The translations under genes and the position numbers were made by a program. From the NCBI RefSeq assembly GCF_000024845.1, contig NC_013501.1, positions 2,088,874 to 2,152,873 of the forward strand: a DNA stretch of 64,000 nt, written 5' to 3'. The stretch's first letter is position 1. The number at the start of each line of letters is the position of its first letter. Source of the stretch: Rhodothermus marinus DSM 4252. Lineage in GTDB: Bacteria; Bacteroidota; Rhodothermia; Rhodothermales; Rhodothermaceae. Below the pieces are notes generated by a model, which saw only the letters and a list, made by a program, of their open reading frames with translations, made no database searches and was not told where the DNA came from. Shown here piece by piece: positions 46,188 to 55,610 of the stretch.

Positions 46188-47090
46188 TCAATGCGGACGA
46201 TGACGTTCGTAGTAGTTGCGTAGCAGGATGGCGCTCAGGTTCATCAGAAACAGAAACACCATGAGCACGATGATGGCGGCGGCCGCCAGGCCGCGGAATT
46301 CCTCCTGGGGTCGGGCCGTCCAGTTGAAGATCTGAATGGGCAGCACGGTAAAAGGATCCAACAGGCTCTCGGGCAGGAAGGCGATGAACGTGAGCGCCCC
46401 GATCATGACCAGCGGAGCCGTCTCGCCGACGGCGCGGCTCAACGCCAGAATGATGCCGGTCAGAATGCCCGGCGCCGCGATGGGCAGCAGGTGGCTGGAG
46501 ACCACCTGCCAGCGTGTGGCGCCCAGCGCATAGGCACTCTCCCGGATCCCCTGCGGCACGGCCCGAAGCGCCTCCTGGGTGCTGATGACGATAATCGGTA
46601 GCACCAGTAGGCTCATCGTCAGCGCCCCGGCCAGCAGGCTCCGCCCCAGCGCGAAGTACCGCACAAACAGCCCCAGCCCCAGAATGCCATAGATCACCGA
46701 AGGGATGCCGGCCAGGTTGGCAATGTTGAGCTGGATCAGCCGCAGAAACCAGCCACGCGGCGCGTATTCCTCAAGGTAAACGGCCGCGCCGACGCCGACC
46801 GGCACCGAAAACAGCGCCGTCAGGAGCATCATCCAGAACGACCCCACGATGGCCGACTTGATCCCGGCCTCTTCGGGGTTGCGCGACGGATAGGACGTGA
46901 GAAACTGCCAGTCCAGCCAGGACGCGCCCTTGCGTACGACGTCGACCATCAGCGACGTCAGGACCAGCAACCCGAACAGCGTGGAAAAAAACAGCACCAC
47001 GGCCAGGATCTGTCCCAGCCGTCGCCGCCGCTCCAGTCGCAGATCGAACCTTGTGGCTACCGCCTGCTGCACTTCGGTCATGCCGCTCAA
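46188..47090 (-). CDS. pstA: Phosphate ABC transporter permease PstA
   Basis: 300 residues, six membrane helices. Motifs: [54 protein letters not shown], and the EAA-type cytoplasmic loop [23 protein letters not shown], followed by [15 protein letters not shown]. It forms the membrane channel with PstC. Overlaps pstC by 4 bp (47087-47090), a coupled arrangement. Confidence 0.97.
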   Translation of the reverse strand: MSGMTEVQQAVATRFDLRLERRRRLGQILAVVLFFSTLFGLLVLTSLMVDVVRKGASWLDWQFLTSYPSRNPEEAGIKSAIVGSFWMMLLTALFSVPVGVGAAVYLEEYAPRGWFLRLIQLNIANLAGIPSVIYGILGLGLFVRYFALGRSLLAGALTMSLLVLPIIVISTQEALRAVPQGIRESAYALGATRWQVVSSHLLPIAAPGILTGIILALSRAVGETAPLVMIGALTFIAFLPESLLDPFTVLPIQIFNWTARPQEEFRGLAAAAIIVLMVFLFLMNLSAILLRNYYERHRPH

Positions 47091-48031
47091 TAGCTTTCTT
47101 TAAAGCGGAGGATGATCCGGTTGGCCAGCAGGTTCATGCCCAGCGTCAGCACGAACAGCACCAGCCCCACCGCAAACAGACTCTGATAGACGACCGTTCC
47201 CTGCGGCGTGTCGCCCAGGCTGACCTGCACGATGTAGGCCGTCATCGTCTGGATCGACTCCAGCGGGTTGAGCGTCAGCTTGGGCGTGGCGCCGGCCGCC
47301 AGCGTCACGATCATGGTTTCGCCGATGGCCCGGCTCAGTGCCAGAATGAAGCTGGCCATGATGCCACTCAGCGCGGCCGGCACCACCACACGGAGCACCA
47401 CCTCGTACTTCGTGGCCCCCAGCGCGTAGGCGCCTTCGGCCAGCGAGCGGGGCACGGCCCGCAATGCGTCCTCGCTCAGCGAAGCCACCATCGGGATGAT
47501 CATGATGCCCACCACGATCCCGGCGCTGAGCGCGTTGTAGACCTGCATCTGCGGAAGCACATGCTGCAGCAGCGGCGTGACGAACGTCAGCGCAAAGTAG
47601 CCATAGACGACCGTCGGCACGCCCGCCAGCAATTCCAGCGACGGCTTCAGCCAGCGACGCACGCGATCAGGCGCATACTGTGAGATGTAAATGGCGGCGG
47701 AAAGCCCGATCGGGATGGCCACCAGCGCCGCAATGACCGTGATCATCAAGGTGCCGGCCAGCAGCGGCCAGATGCCAAAATGCTGCTCGGAAAACTGCGG
47801 GGTCCACTTCGTGTCGCCGAAAAATTCGGCCAGCGACACCTGCCGGAAAAAGGCGACCGATTCCCCGATCAGGATCGCCGCAATGCCCAGCGTGGTGAAT
47901 ACCGTCACCAACGCACAGAGCCCAAGCAGCGCCTGGATCAAACGCTCCCTGGGCCCACGCGAAAGGTTGGCATCCGGCGCCAGGTCCGGAAAGCCCTGGC
48001 GCCGGATCCATCCATCTGACGAGGAAGCCAT
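47087..48031 (-). CDS. pstC: Phosphate ABC transporter permease PstC
   Basis: 314 residues, six membrane helices after a ~35-residue cytosolic lead. Motifs: [81 protein letters not shown] (EAA loop) and [15 protein letters not shown]. Partner of PstA. Begins 6 bp after pstS, so the periplasmic receptor gene leads the operon. Confidence 0.97.
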   Translation of the reverse strand: MASSSDGWIRRQGFPDLAPDANLSRGPRERLIQALLGLCALVTVFTTLGIAAILIGESVAFFRQVSLAEFFGDTKWTPQFSEQHFGIWPLLAGTLMITVIAALVAIPIGLSAAIYISQYAPDRVRRWLKPSLELLAGVPTVVYGYFALTFVTPLLQHVLPQMQVYNALSAGIVVGIMIIPMVASLSEDALRAVPRSLAEGAYALGATKYEVVLRVVVPAALSGIMASFILALSRAIGETMIVTLAAGATPKLTLNPLESIQTMTAYIVQVSLGDTPQGTVVYQSLFAVGLVLFVLTLGMNLLANRIILRFKESY

Positions 48032-48037
48032 ACGTCC

Positions 48038-49075
48038 TTATTCTGCCGTACCTTCCGTACTCTGCCGTTCGAGTCGCAGCAGGTCCACAACCCGCACACC
48101 CACCTGCGACCCCTCGCCTCCAAAGATACTACCGGTCACCCGGTTCCGGAAACGCTCGAGCGCCAGCTCGTAGGCCTCGGCCGTCAGCGGCACATACCCT
48201 ACCTCGGGTGCCAGTTTGGCCGCATGTTGCAGGTAAAATTCGATGAACGCTTCCACGGCCGGGTCGTTGGCCCGCTCGGCATTCACGTAGATGAAAATCG
48301 GTCGCGCAAGCGGCTGGTACGTGCCGTTGTTGACGGTCTCCGGGCTGGGGTGAATGCAGCCCTCGCCGTTGTCAGGGTTGCCGTCGTCGATGGCCACCGC
48401 CTTCAGTTTGTCCATGTTCTCCTCGTAGTAGGCCAGCGGGATGAAGCCCAGCGCGTTGGGGTCACCGCTGATCCCCTGCACGAGCACGTTGTCGTCCTCG
48501 CTGGCCGTGAAGTCCGAGCGGCTGGCATGTTCTTCGCCCACGATGGCGGCCGTGAAGTAGTCATAGGTACCGCTGTCGGTCCCGGCACCGTACAAATTCA
48601 GCGGGCGATTCGGGAACGACGACCGCACCTGGTTCCAGCGGGTGATCGTGCTGTTGGGCTCCCAGATGCGCCGCAACTCCTCGACGGTCAGGCACTCGAC
48701 CCAGTCGTTCTGGGGATTCACCACGACGGCAATGCCGTCGTAGGCCACCGGCAGTTCGATGTATTCGACCCCGTTCTGCCGGGCCAGCGAGTCTTCCACG
48801 GGGCGAATCGGACGCGAGGCGTCGTTGATGTCCGTCTCCTTCCGCACGAACTTGGAAAAACCGCCGCCGGTCCCGCTGATCCCCACGGTCACCCGCACCC
48901 CCGGGTACTGCTTCATGAACTCCTCGGCCACCGCCTCGGTCAGCGGATAGACCGTGCTCGATCCGTCGATTTGCACCGAACCGGTGAGCTGTCCTTCCTG
49001 CTGCTGCCCGCGGCCACACCCGGCCACCATCAGCACGAGCAGCACACCGGCCATCAAGATTGCTCGCTTCTCCAT
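48038..49075 (-). CDS. pstS: Phosphate-binding lipoprotein PstS
   Basis: 345 residues from ATG at 49075 ([20 protein letters not shown]); lipobox VAGC with Cys20. Phosphate-site blocks: [39 protein letters not shown] and DINDASRPI. Later [10 protein letters not shown] and [15 protein letters not shown]. This is the SphX/PstS branch, anchored to the outer face of the inner membrane. First gene of pstSCAB-phoU. Its promoter lies in the AT-rich 184-bp gap to the M1 peptidase, where TTGACA occurs on the minus strand, but no convincing Pho box was found. Confidence 0.96.
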   Translation of the reverse strand: MEKRAILMAGVLLVLMVAGCGRGQQQEGQLTGSVQIDGSSTVYPLTEAVAEEFMKQYPGVRVTVGISGTGGGFSKFVRKETDINDASRPIRPVEDSLARQNGVEYIELPVAYDGIAVVVNPQNDWVECLTVEELRRIWEPNSTITRWNQVRSSFPNRPLNLYGAGTDSGTYDYFTAAIVGEEHASRSDFTASEDDNVLVQGISGDPNALGFIPLAYYEENMDKLKAVAIDDGNPDNGEGCIHPSPETVNNGTYQPLARPIFIYVNAERANDPAVEAFIEFYLQHAAKLAPEVGYVPLTAEAYELALERFRNRVTGSIFGGEGSQVGVRVVDLLRLERQSTEGTAE

Positions 49076-49259
49076 GAGATGCCTGTGCTTTTGTTCTACA
49101 ATCGTCGGTAATCTAACAAATTGTTCTGTCAACGAATGATAAATCCTGCAGGCACTCAAATTATCAAATTGTTAACGGGTGCTTCTCTACCGATGGCAAT
49201 AAAACGGAAAGCCTCCTATATTGCAACATTGTTTCCATCGAATCAAACCGCATGTAAAG

Positions 49260-51251
49260 ATGCGTCGTCTGTCGCTGGTATTGTTGTTTCTGCTGGCCGG
49301 CTGCACCGCTTCGCGCCCGATCGAGCAGGCTCCGGAAGCCCCTACACCCGCGTTTGTACGCCCGGAGCGTCCGCTACCTGCGCCCATCACGCTGCCCCCT
49401 TCTTTTGAAGCGGCCATCGAACGGGGCACGCGCACCATGGACGGACGCCCCGGACCGAACTACTGGCAGCAGTACGCCCGCTACGACCTGACCGCCCGCA
49501 TCGACACGGCCGCGCGGCGGCTGGACGGCGAGGGGCGGATCGTGTATCTGAACCGCTCGCCCGACGTGCTTCGCCAGCTCTTTCTGGAGCTTCCGCTGAA
49601 CGTCCACGCCGAAGGCGTCGTGCGCAACGAACCGGCCGAGGTAACCGGTGGCGTCACGCTTCACTACGTGGCCGTCGAAGGCCAGGAAGCCCTGCATCCG
49701 GCCGAAGCACCCGCCGGTGCGCCGCGCTACGCGGTCAACGGCACACGGATGATCATCTTTCTGCAGCGCGATCTGGCGCCCGGCGACTCCGTCCGGCTCG
49801 ACTTCCGCTGGTCCTTTACGATTCCCAAACGCGGTGCCGGGGGCCGCATGGGCTACGACGAGAACCTGTTTTTCCTGGCCTACTGGTACCCCCACATGGC
49901 CGTCTATGACGACGTGATCGGCTGGTTCACCGATTCGTTCCTGAGCCGCGCCGAGTTCTACTTCGGCTATGGCGACTACCGGATCACGATCGACGCACCG
50001 GCCGGCTGGCTCGTGATGGCCACCGGCACCTTCGAAAATCCCGAAGAAGTGCTGGCCCCCGACGTGCTGGCCCGCATGCGTCAGGCCTATGCCAGCGACA
50101 CGCCGGTTCGCATCGCCGAACCCGACACGGATCCGGTCACGCTTCCGGGCACCGACGGCCGTCTGCAGTGGCGCTTCCGGGCCACGAACGTGCGCGACGT
50201 GGCCTTCAGTCTGGTGCATCGCGGCTACTGGGAAGGTGCCCGCACGCCCGTGGGCGACCGCGACGGCGACGGACAGACCGACTACGCGCAGATCAACACG
50301 TTCTGGCGCCCGACCGCGCCCCGCTGGGCCAACGTCACGCGCTACCAGCAGCATGCCATCAGCTACCTCTCGCGCCTGACCGGCTTTCCCTATCCCTGGC
50401 CGCACATGACGGCCGTCGAAGGCGGCGGCATCATCGGCGGCGGCATGGAATTTCCCATGATGACGCTCATCGGCGACTACAACGCCGCCGGCGACAGCGC
50501 CCTCTATTACGTGACGGCGCACGAACTGGCCCACATGTGGATTCCCATGATCGTCGGTCCCAACGAGCGCCGCTATAGCTGGATGGACGAAGGCAGCACC
50601 ACGTTTGCCGAAAACCATGCGCGCACCGATTTCTTCCCCGGCACCCAACCCCGGCTGAGCGAGCAGGAAAGCTATCTGATGCTGGCCCGCATGGGCGCCG
50701 AAGGGGAAATCATGCGCTGGTCCGACTACCACTACTCCAGCTTCGCTTTCGGCATCGCCTCCTACAGCAAGCCGGCCACGCTGCTCGAAGCGCTCCGAGG
50801 GCTGCTGGGCGAAGACGTGTTCTGGCGCGCCTACCGCACGTTCATCCGCGAGTGGGCCTTCAAGCACCCCTACCCTTACGACCTGTTCAACACGTTCGAG
50901 CGCGTGAGCGGACGTGATCTCGGCTGGTTCTGGCACGCCTGGTACTTCGAGACGTGGACGCTCGATCAGGCCGTGGCGGCCGTCGAACCCATCGAAGGCG
51001 GCGTGCGCATCACGGTGGAAGACCACGGACTGGCCCCCATGCCGGTCTACCTGACGCTCACGCTGGCCGACGGCTCGCAGGTGCGCGATACGATCGACGT
51101 GGACGTGTGGCTGGAAGGACGGCGGCAGGTGACCGTCACGGTGCCGACCGGCGCCGCCGTTACCCGCGTCGAAATCGACCCCGAGCGCTGGTTCCCCGAC
51201 ATCGACCGCACGAACAACGTCTGGCGCGCACCGGCCGGCACCGGACAGTAA
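49260..51251 (+). CDS. M1-family aminopeptidase-like metallopeptidase, lipoprotein
   Basis: 663 residues from ATG at 49260 (MRRLSLVLLFLLAGCTASRP), with lipobox LAGC. N-terminal beta-saddle domain (~60-300), then the thermolysin-like domain with GGGMEFPMM (the substrate-loop variant of GAMEN) and the zinc motif AHELAHMWIPMI (H421, E422, H425) plus the third ligand Glu in DEGSTTFAENHA. A C-terminal beta domain ends in DRTNNVWRAPAG. Members are exported peptidases of Bacteroidetes. It acts on the N-termini of peptides or proteins at the envelope. Convergent with the PCuAC-like gene (1 bp apart). Confidence 0.93.
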   Translation: MRRLSLVLLFLLAGCTASRPIEQAPEAPTPAFVRPERPLPAPITLPPSFEAAIERGTRTMDGRPGPNYWQQYARYDLTARIDTAARRLDGEGRIVYLNRSPDVLRQLFLELPLNVHAEGVVRNEPAEVTGGVTLHYVAVEGQEALHPAEAPAGAPRYAVNGTRMIIFLQRDLAPGDSVRLDFRWSFTIPKRGAGGRMGYDENLFFLAYWYPHMAVYDDVIGWFTDSFLSRAEFYFGYGDYRITIDAPAGWLVMATGTFENPEEVLAPDVLARMRQAYASDTPVRIAEPDTDPVTLPGTDGRLQWRFRATNVRDVAFSLVHRGYWEGARTPVGDRDGDGQTDYAQINTFWRPTAPRWANVTRYQQHAISYLSRLTGFPYPWPHMTAVEGGGIIGGGMEFPMMTLIGDYNAAGDSALYYVTAHELAHMWIPMIVGPNERRYSWMDEGSTTFAENHARTDFFPGTQPRLSEQESYLMLARMGAEGEIMRWSDYHYSSFAFGIASYSKPATLLEALRGLLGEDVFWRAYRTFIREWAFKHPYPYDLFNTFERVSGRDLGWFWHAWYFETWTLDQAVAAVEPIEGGVRITVEDHGLAPMPVYLTLTLADGSQVRDTIDVDVWLEGRRQVTVTVPTGAAVTRVEIDPERWFPDIDRTNNVWRAPAGTGQ

Positions 51252-51252
51252 G

Positions 51253-51717
51253 CTATTCGGTCGGCGCAGCCGCCTCGCGCACCGGCACGCGCACACGCAG
51301 CCGTCCCTGCCGGGCCAGGCTCAGATCGACAAGCACCACCTGTCCCGGCTCGAGCGCCTGCTGCAGATCGCGCAGCACCAGCTGTACGGCCACGCGCGAA
51401 CGCGCCGGAATCACAATGGACGTGGCCGGACGGGTGGTCTGCACCGTATCGCCCACCACCTCACGCAATGCGACGTTGCGCGTGACGGCCGGCGCTTCGG
51501 CTCCGACCAGCGTGTCGGCCTCGGCCGTGCCGTTGGCGATCCGCAGCGACACGATTGCGCTATCACCCGCGGTCGCCGCATAAACAACCGGTTGCTCCAC
51601 GGCCAGCCGCCCCTCCGGAAGCGGCGGCTCGGCCGGGGCTGCCGGCTGCTCGCGCTGCTGCTGTCCACAACCGATCAGCAGAAACAGGCCCAGAAAAACC
51701 GTTGCCAGATACCGCAT
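51253..51717 (-). CDS. PCuAC-like lipoprotein lacking copper ligands
   Basis: 154 residues from ATG at 51717 (MRYLATVFLGLFLLIGCGQQ), lipidated Cys17. After a Pro/Glu linker (~20-33) the mature domain follows the PCu(A)C fold: AVEQPVVYAATAGDSAIVSLRIANGTAEADTLVGAEA, then VALREVVGDTVQTTRP, IVIPARSRVAVQLV, LEPGQVVLVDLSL. In copper chaperones of this family the H(M)x10Mx21HxM ligands bind Cu(I); here the protein contains no His at all and no Met after residue 1, so copper cannot be bound that way. It could be a structural relative in the FMN/porin cluster. Downstream end of that cluster, 78 bp after the membrane protein gene. Confidence 0.75.
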   Translation of the reverse strand: MRYLATVFLGLFLLIGCGQQQREQPAAPAEPPLPEGRLAVEQPVVYAATAGDSAIVSLRIANGTAEADTLVGAEAPAVTRNVALREVVGDTVQTTRPATSIVIPARSRVAVQLVLRDLQQALEPGQVVLVDLSLARQGRLRVRVPVREAAAPTE

Positions 51718-51795
51718 GACGTCTCCGGGGTTTGGTGAAGGGAGATTTTTTCTCCGCAAAAATCTGTATTCAAAAGAAAAGCAAAACGTGGCGTT

Positions 51796-52314
51796 TCACG
51801 CAACAGCGCGACGGTTACGCGGATGCCACATTTCCCAGAGCATCCGCGCGATCATTGCGTAGAGACAGACGAACGTCGAAGCCCCCGCCCCCAGCATCAC
51901 CCAGGCCGCCGGCATCGCCCAGCTTTCCGGCAGAAAGCGCACGGCCGCCATGCCGCCGAACAGCAACAGCGTGGCTGCAAAGGGCTCCAGCGCCAGGATC
52001 GCCTTCCACCGCTCCGACACCGACGTGCCCAGAAATAGCCCCCCGACGGCCAGAAAGATCAGCGCAAACGAAGTGACGTGCGCATGAATGATGTTGAGCA
52101 TTTCGTAGGGGCTCTTCGGATACTTGATCTCCTGCACCTGCTCCAGCGGCACGTCTTCGTTGCCCCGGAACTGATGCACGACGCCCGTAGGCGTGTTGTG
52201 CGTGGTGTGCCGGACGAACACGATCCCGGTCAGATACCCCACGCCCACCACGATCAGAAACCAGGTCACCAGCCAGCGGGCCGTTCCCCGTAGTGCACCC
52301 AGCGAAAACGACAT
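51796..52314 (-). CDS. Four-helix membrane protein with conserved-looking histidines
   Basis: 172 residues with four membrane helices (~13-33, ~75-97, ~107-127, ~135-158). Between helices 1 and 2 is a periplasm-facing loop with H36, H39 and H47 (VRHTTHNTPTGVVHQFRGNE), and helix 2 starts with NIIHAHVTSFAL (H77, H79). The histidine placement suggests heme or metal binding, or a quinol site, but this is inference. I recognise no named family. It starts 3 bp after the FMN-binding gene and belongs to the apbE - porin - FMN-binding cluster. Confidence 0.65.
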   Translation of the reverse strand: MSFSLGALRGTARWLVTWFLIVVGVGYLTGIVFVRHTTHNTPTGVVHQFRGNEDVPLEQVQEIKYPKSPYEMLNIIHAHVTSFALIFLAVGGLFLGTSVSERWKAILALEPFAATLLLFGGMAAVRFLPESWAMPAAWVMLGAGASTFVCLYAMIARMLWEMWHPRNRRAVA

Positions 52315-52317
52315 CGG

Positions 52318-52896
52318 TCAGTTCGGGTGGTAGGTCAACTGCGGAGGATGCTTTTGGTAGTGCGTGGTCACAAAATACAACACTTTTTTGATCCCCCGAT
52401 TCAGTGAGTTGACCGAAATGGTGGCGCCGCTGACGTTGACGATGTCACGATGTGTCTGGATGGGGTCCCGAAGCGTTTTGCCCCGGTACTGATAGAGAAA
52501 GCGCGGGAGCCGCACCTGCCCGCCGTGGGACTCCCGATAGACCATGACGGCCACCTTCTCCACGGAAAAATCGGGTCGCACGCCCACGATGAACGTGATG
52601 GGTCGGTGCTTGCCCAGCTCTTCGGTGATCACGGCATAGCCCAGGAATTGGCCTTCGGCATTGTAGACGCGTGTGACGACCAGCATGGAATCGAGCGGCT
52701 CAGTGCGGCGCAGCGCCTGCTTTGCCGCTTCCAGCTCCTCCGGCGAAAAACGCAACGTGTCGTGCTGAAAATAGCGTCCCTCAGGAAACACCTCGGCCAG
52801 CGCCTCCTCGGGCGTCAGGAAAACCTGATCCTGCGCGCGCCCGGCAGGCGCCAGCATCCAGCCACACACCAGCAGCAGAAGCCCTGCGTAACGCAT
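52318..52896 (-). CDS. Exported FMN-binding-domain protein
   Basis: 192 residues from ATG at 52896 (MRYAGLLLLVCGWMLAPAGRAQ), signal peptide ending near AQ. The FMN_bind domain ends with NVSGATISVNSLNRGIKKVL; the SGAT sequence at 156-159 is the flavinylation motif in which Thr159 would receive FMN through a phosphoester bond, as in NqrC and RnfG. The matching transferase ApbE is encoded two genes upstream. It is therefore likely a periplasmic covalent flavoprotein passing electrons. The long open frame upstream to 53022 is not signal-peptide-like. A strong hairpin separates it from the porin gene. Confidence 0.88.
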   Translation of the reverse strand: MRYAGLLLLVCGWMLAPAGRAQDQVFLTPEEALAEVFPEGRYFQHDTLRFSPEELEAAKQALRRTEPLDSMLVVTRVYNAEGQFLGYAVITEELGKHRPITFIVGVRPDFSVEKVAVMVYRESHGGQVRLPRFLYQYRGKTLRDPIQTHRDIVNVSGATISVNSLNRGIKKVLYFVTTHYQKHPPQLTYHPN

Positions 52897-52910
52897 CCGT
52901 AAGCCCGGTT

Positions 52911-52953
52911 TGGAAAAATGACCGGGCCGGCGCCGCGTGCGGCGCCGGCCCGG
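52911..52953 (-). terminator. Strong GC hairpin with T-tract between porin and FMN-binding genes
   Basis: CCGGGCCGGCGCCGC / GCGGCGCCGGCCCGG (15-bp stem, 2-nt loop, 52922-52953) and, on the minus strand, TCATTTTTCC right after it. It could end or attenuate transcription from apbE-porin, lowering expression of the last three genes. Confidence 0.75.
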
Positions 52954-52969
52954 ATGATCTGCCATCCGT

Positions 52970-54385
52970 TCAGAATCCGAAAACCACCCCGAAGATAAAC
53001 GCCCGGGCAAAGTCTTCGTCACCTTCGGCGATCAGGTAGTTCGTCACATCGCCCAAGCTGTGCCCCTTGTTCGTCCAGGTCAGCTCGTAGGCCAGCTGGA
53101 AGCCTACCAGCGGCGTGGGCCGGTAGGTCAACCCGAAGGCCAGTCGGCTTACCCAGCGATTCTCGGCCTCGAACTCCTCCAGCACGCCGGCCGCAAACTC
53201 GGCCTCCTCCAGCAGGTCGTCGTACCAGACCTGCTCCCAGCGCACGCCGGCGTACCAGAGCGGCTGGTTGCCCCGCCCGAAGAACGTATCCCGCAGAAAT
53301 TCGGGGAAGAACGCATAGCGGGCTTCCACCCAGTAGCCCTGACGCGCCCGGCTCAGACCGGTCAGCTCGACCTCCACCTCGCTTTCGAGCGGCACCTCGT
53401 CTTCGGCCGGACCGAACGCCACGCCGGCCTGGTTGTAAACGCGCCGTGCAAAGCCACGCGCCACGGCTTCCACATCGCCCATCGACGTGTACACGTATTC
53501 ACCCTCGAGCGCCAGCGGCCCGCGGCTCAGCAGGAAGTCCACACCCACGCTGCTCACATACTCGGCCGGCAGGTACTGCGGCGTGTAGCGGCCATAGTAG
53601 CCCGAAAGCCCCAGCTCCACGCCCAGCGACGGGCTCAGCGCCACGCGACCCGTCACCGTCTTGGCCTGCTTCGTGTCGTTGCCGAACGTGCCCGTGAAGG
53701 GCTCGAACTTCAGCTCGATGTAGTTGTCCACGTGGTTGCCGGGGCTGCCCGCATAGTCCGGGTTGGTGATGTACTTGTTTTCGACCTCCACGTCGAGCTG
53801 CATCCCGTTCACCACGTAGAGCTGATAGGTGAGCAGCCCCTGCGCGCCCACCGGCACTTCGCCCGTGAAGCCCAGCCCCAGCTCGTTCCAGGCCGACTTG
53901 ACGGGCAGCACGGGCGCACCGCGATCGACCAGCGAGCGCCGCGGAAACATCCACTGGTTGTCGTCATGGTTGATGTTGAAACGTCCCAGCGGCACCAGTA
54001 CCCCACCGGCCCGCAGCCGGAAGGCCGGATCGATGGCCCACTCCAGCCAGGCCTGTTCGATGGCGATCTCGGACTGATCCGTTCCCTCGATGGCCTGCTC
54101 GACCGTCACGCCGCCCTCGGCCTCCACCACCTTTTCCAGCTCCAGCAGCCGGAAGCGTTCCAGTTCCAGCTCCGAGAGAAAGCGCAGGTTCGAGGTGATC
54201 GCCACGTCGGTGGTGAGCACGAAGCGACGGAAGGTGAACGTGTTGTACTGGTGCTCCAGGTTGGTGGTCTCGAAGCGAATGGCGCCGTAGCCACCCAGAC
54301 GTGCCCGCTCGCCTTCGTCCTGGGCGCGCACCGGCCCGGCCAGCAGCAGTGCCAGCAACAGCCATCCCGTGTATCGACGCATCAT
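52970..54385 (-). CDS. Outer-membrane porin-like beta-barrel (OprO/OprP-type)
   Basis: 471 residues. Signal peptide ~1-22 (MMRRYTGWLLLALLLAGPVRAQ), then strands spaced as in 16-stranded porins, a coiled Glu-rich N-terminal piece (~55-85), and the C-terminal Phe (FGVVFGF) recognised by the BAM complex. Blocks such as FRLRAGGVLVPLGRFNINHDDNQW and VKSAWNELGLGFTGEVPVG are typical of phosphate-selective/OprO-P-like porins of Bacteroidetes. Substrate is not known; adjacency suggests an electron-acceptor or a metal compound rather than phosphate. Overlaps apbE by 4 bp (54382-54385). Confidence 0.82.
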   Translation of the reverse strand: MMRRYTGWLLLALLLAGPVRAQDEGERARLGGYGAIRFETTNLEHQYNTFTFRRFVLTTDVAITSNLRFLSELELERFRLLELEKVVEAEGGVTVEQAIEGTDQSEIAIEQAWLEWAIDPAFRLRAGGVLVPLGRFNINHDDNQWMFPRRSLVDRGAPVLPVKSAWNELGLGFTGEVPVGAQGLLTYQLYVVNGMQLDVEVENKYITNPDYAGSPGNHVDNYIELKFEPFTGTFGNDTKQAKTVTGRVALSPSLGVELGLSGYYGRYTPQYLPAEYVSSVGVDFLLSRGPLALEGEYVYTSMGDVEAVARGFARRVYNQAGVAFGPAEDEVPLESEVEVELTGLSRARQGYWVEARYAFFPEFLRDTFFGRGNQPLWYAGVRWEQVWYDDLLEEAEFAAGVLEEFEAENRWVSRLAFGLTYRPTPLVGFQLAYELTWTNKGHSLGDVTNYLIAEGDEDFARAFIFGVVFGF

Positions 54386-55353
54386 GAAAGTCTCCCGGTT
54401 TGATCAGGTGAAACAACAGACGACCAGCGACAGGTCTGCACGCGCAGCCCTTGGGCATCCCGACGCGCCACCAGCACCCCGACCGACCCCGGTAGCCAGG
54501 ACGGATCGGGCTCGACCGCCAGTGCCGTGGCCAGCGCATCGGCTGCCCCGCAGGTGGGCGCCCACACCGTGACGCTTCCGTCGAGCCGGACGCGCGCCAG
54601 ATCGCGGGGATCGACCAGCGTCGAGCCGTTCGGCTCGTAGTCGCCACTGGTGGCCAGCGCGCCCTCGGTCAACGCCACGGTGGTCAGCACCTCGTCGGGC
54701 CGTAGCGGATGGCGGATGCCGATCGTCCATGCCGACCTGCCGGGCGGAGCGCCGAACACACGCAGGTCGCCCCCGGCGTTGACCAGCGCGGCCGTACAGC
54801 CGGCCTGCCGGAGCACTGCCACCGCCTGATCCACGGCCCATCCCTTGGCACTACCGCCCAGGTCCAGCGCCACCGGCCCCCACTTGCGCAACCGTCCGGA
54901 TCCGTCCAGTTCCACCTGGCGCTCTGGCTGCGGGATCGGCGTCCGCCCCTGCCGCCAGGCGGCCACGGCGGCCCCTACGGTCGGGTCGAAACGTCCCCCT
55001 GTCGCTTCCCGCCAGCGGAGCGCCTCGGCCACGGCCTGCCGCGTCAGTTCCGGCAACACCAACTCAGCGCCCGAAGGGCTCGCGTTCCAGCGGCTCAGGA
55101 TCGATGCGGACTCCTGCACGCTCATCTGCCGGTGCACCTCGAACAGTAGCGCGCTCGCGCGCCGGACGGCGTCCCGGGCCGCCGCCCGATCGGGGTGATA
55201 GACCTCGAAGCGCACGATCGTCCCCATCACGTAGTAAAGGCGCACCAGCGGCGTCTCCTCGGCCGCACGGGCCAGCAGCCGGAACGGCGAGCCGGCCAGC
55301 CATCCCCCGGCCATCAATCCTCCCAGCCGATGCAGGAACGTCCGTCGATCCAT
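54382..55353 (-). CDS. apbE: FAD:protein FMN transferase (ApbE)
   Basis: 323 residues. Twin-Arg-like start MDRRTFLHRLGGLMAGGWLA (a Tat-type export signal), then YVMGTIVRFEVYH, DPTVGAAVAAW, the FAD/Mg region GPVALDLGGSAKGWAVDQAV, CTAALVNAGGDLRVFG and TSGDYEPNGSTLVDP; ApbE's AGG/Asp Mg-binding and the late A[T]xxx[A]LA block (CGAADALATALAV) are present. It attaches FMN to Thr in SGAT motifs of exported flavoproteins. The FMN-binding protein two genes downstream is the obvious client. First gene of the cluster. Confidence 0.93.
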   Translation of the reverse strand: MDRRTFLHRLGGLMAGGWLAGSPFRLLARAAEETPLVRLYYVMGTIVRFEVYHPDRAAARDAVRRASALLFEVHRQMSVQESASILSRWNASPSGAELVLPELTRQAVAEALRWREATGGRFDPTVGAAVAAWRQGRTPIPQPERQVELDGSGRLRKWGPVALDLGGSAKGWAVDQAVAVLRQAGCTAALVNAGGDLRVFGAPPGRSAWTIGIRHPLRPDEVLTTVALTEGALATSGDYEPNGSTLVDPRDLARVRLDGSVTVWAPTCGAADALATALAVEPDPSWLPGSVGVLVARRDAQGLRVQTCRWSSVVSPDQTGRLS

Positions 55354-55554
55354 GCGACCTGTCTTCGATTTACGAGCACAAAACTTAGATCATGTCTAAA
55401 TTAGAAGCAATAACATCGAGACAGCTTCCGGAAGATTTGACACCAACTCCACAGAAAAGCCAGATCGCGCTGCTCCTTCGACCTTGCTCCGCTGCTCGAA
55501 ATGCAGGACTGCTTATGCAATTTCCCGGACGTCAAGGTGCATGGGAGAAAGCAC

Positions 55555-55576
55555 GGGCGCACACGGCGGTGCGCCC
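55555..55576. repeat. Palindromic intergenic repeat unit A
   Basis: GGGCGCAC - ACGGCG - GTGCGCCC: an 8-bp inverted repeat around a 6-bp centre, followed by CTACC. The form 'GTAGGGGCGCACCG…' read on the minus strand is that of small palindromic repeats scattered between genes of many bacteria. Confidence 0.75.
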
Positions 55577-55610
55577 CTACCAGATCCCTGACATTTTCCC
55601 TACCCCGCAG

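Noticed and set aside
49076-49259. Pho box upstream of pstS
   Set aside because: CTGTCAACGAATGATA contains one CTGTCA but no second repeat at 11-bp spacing.
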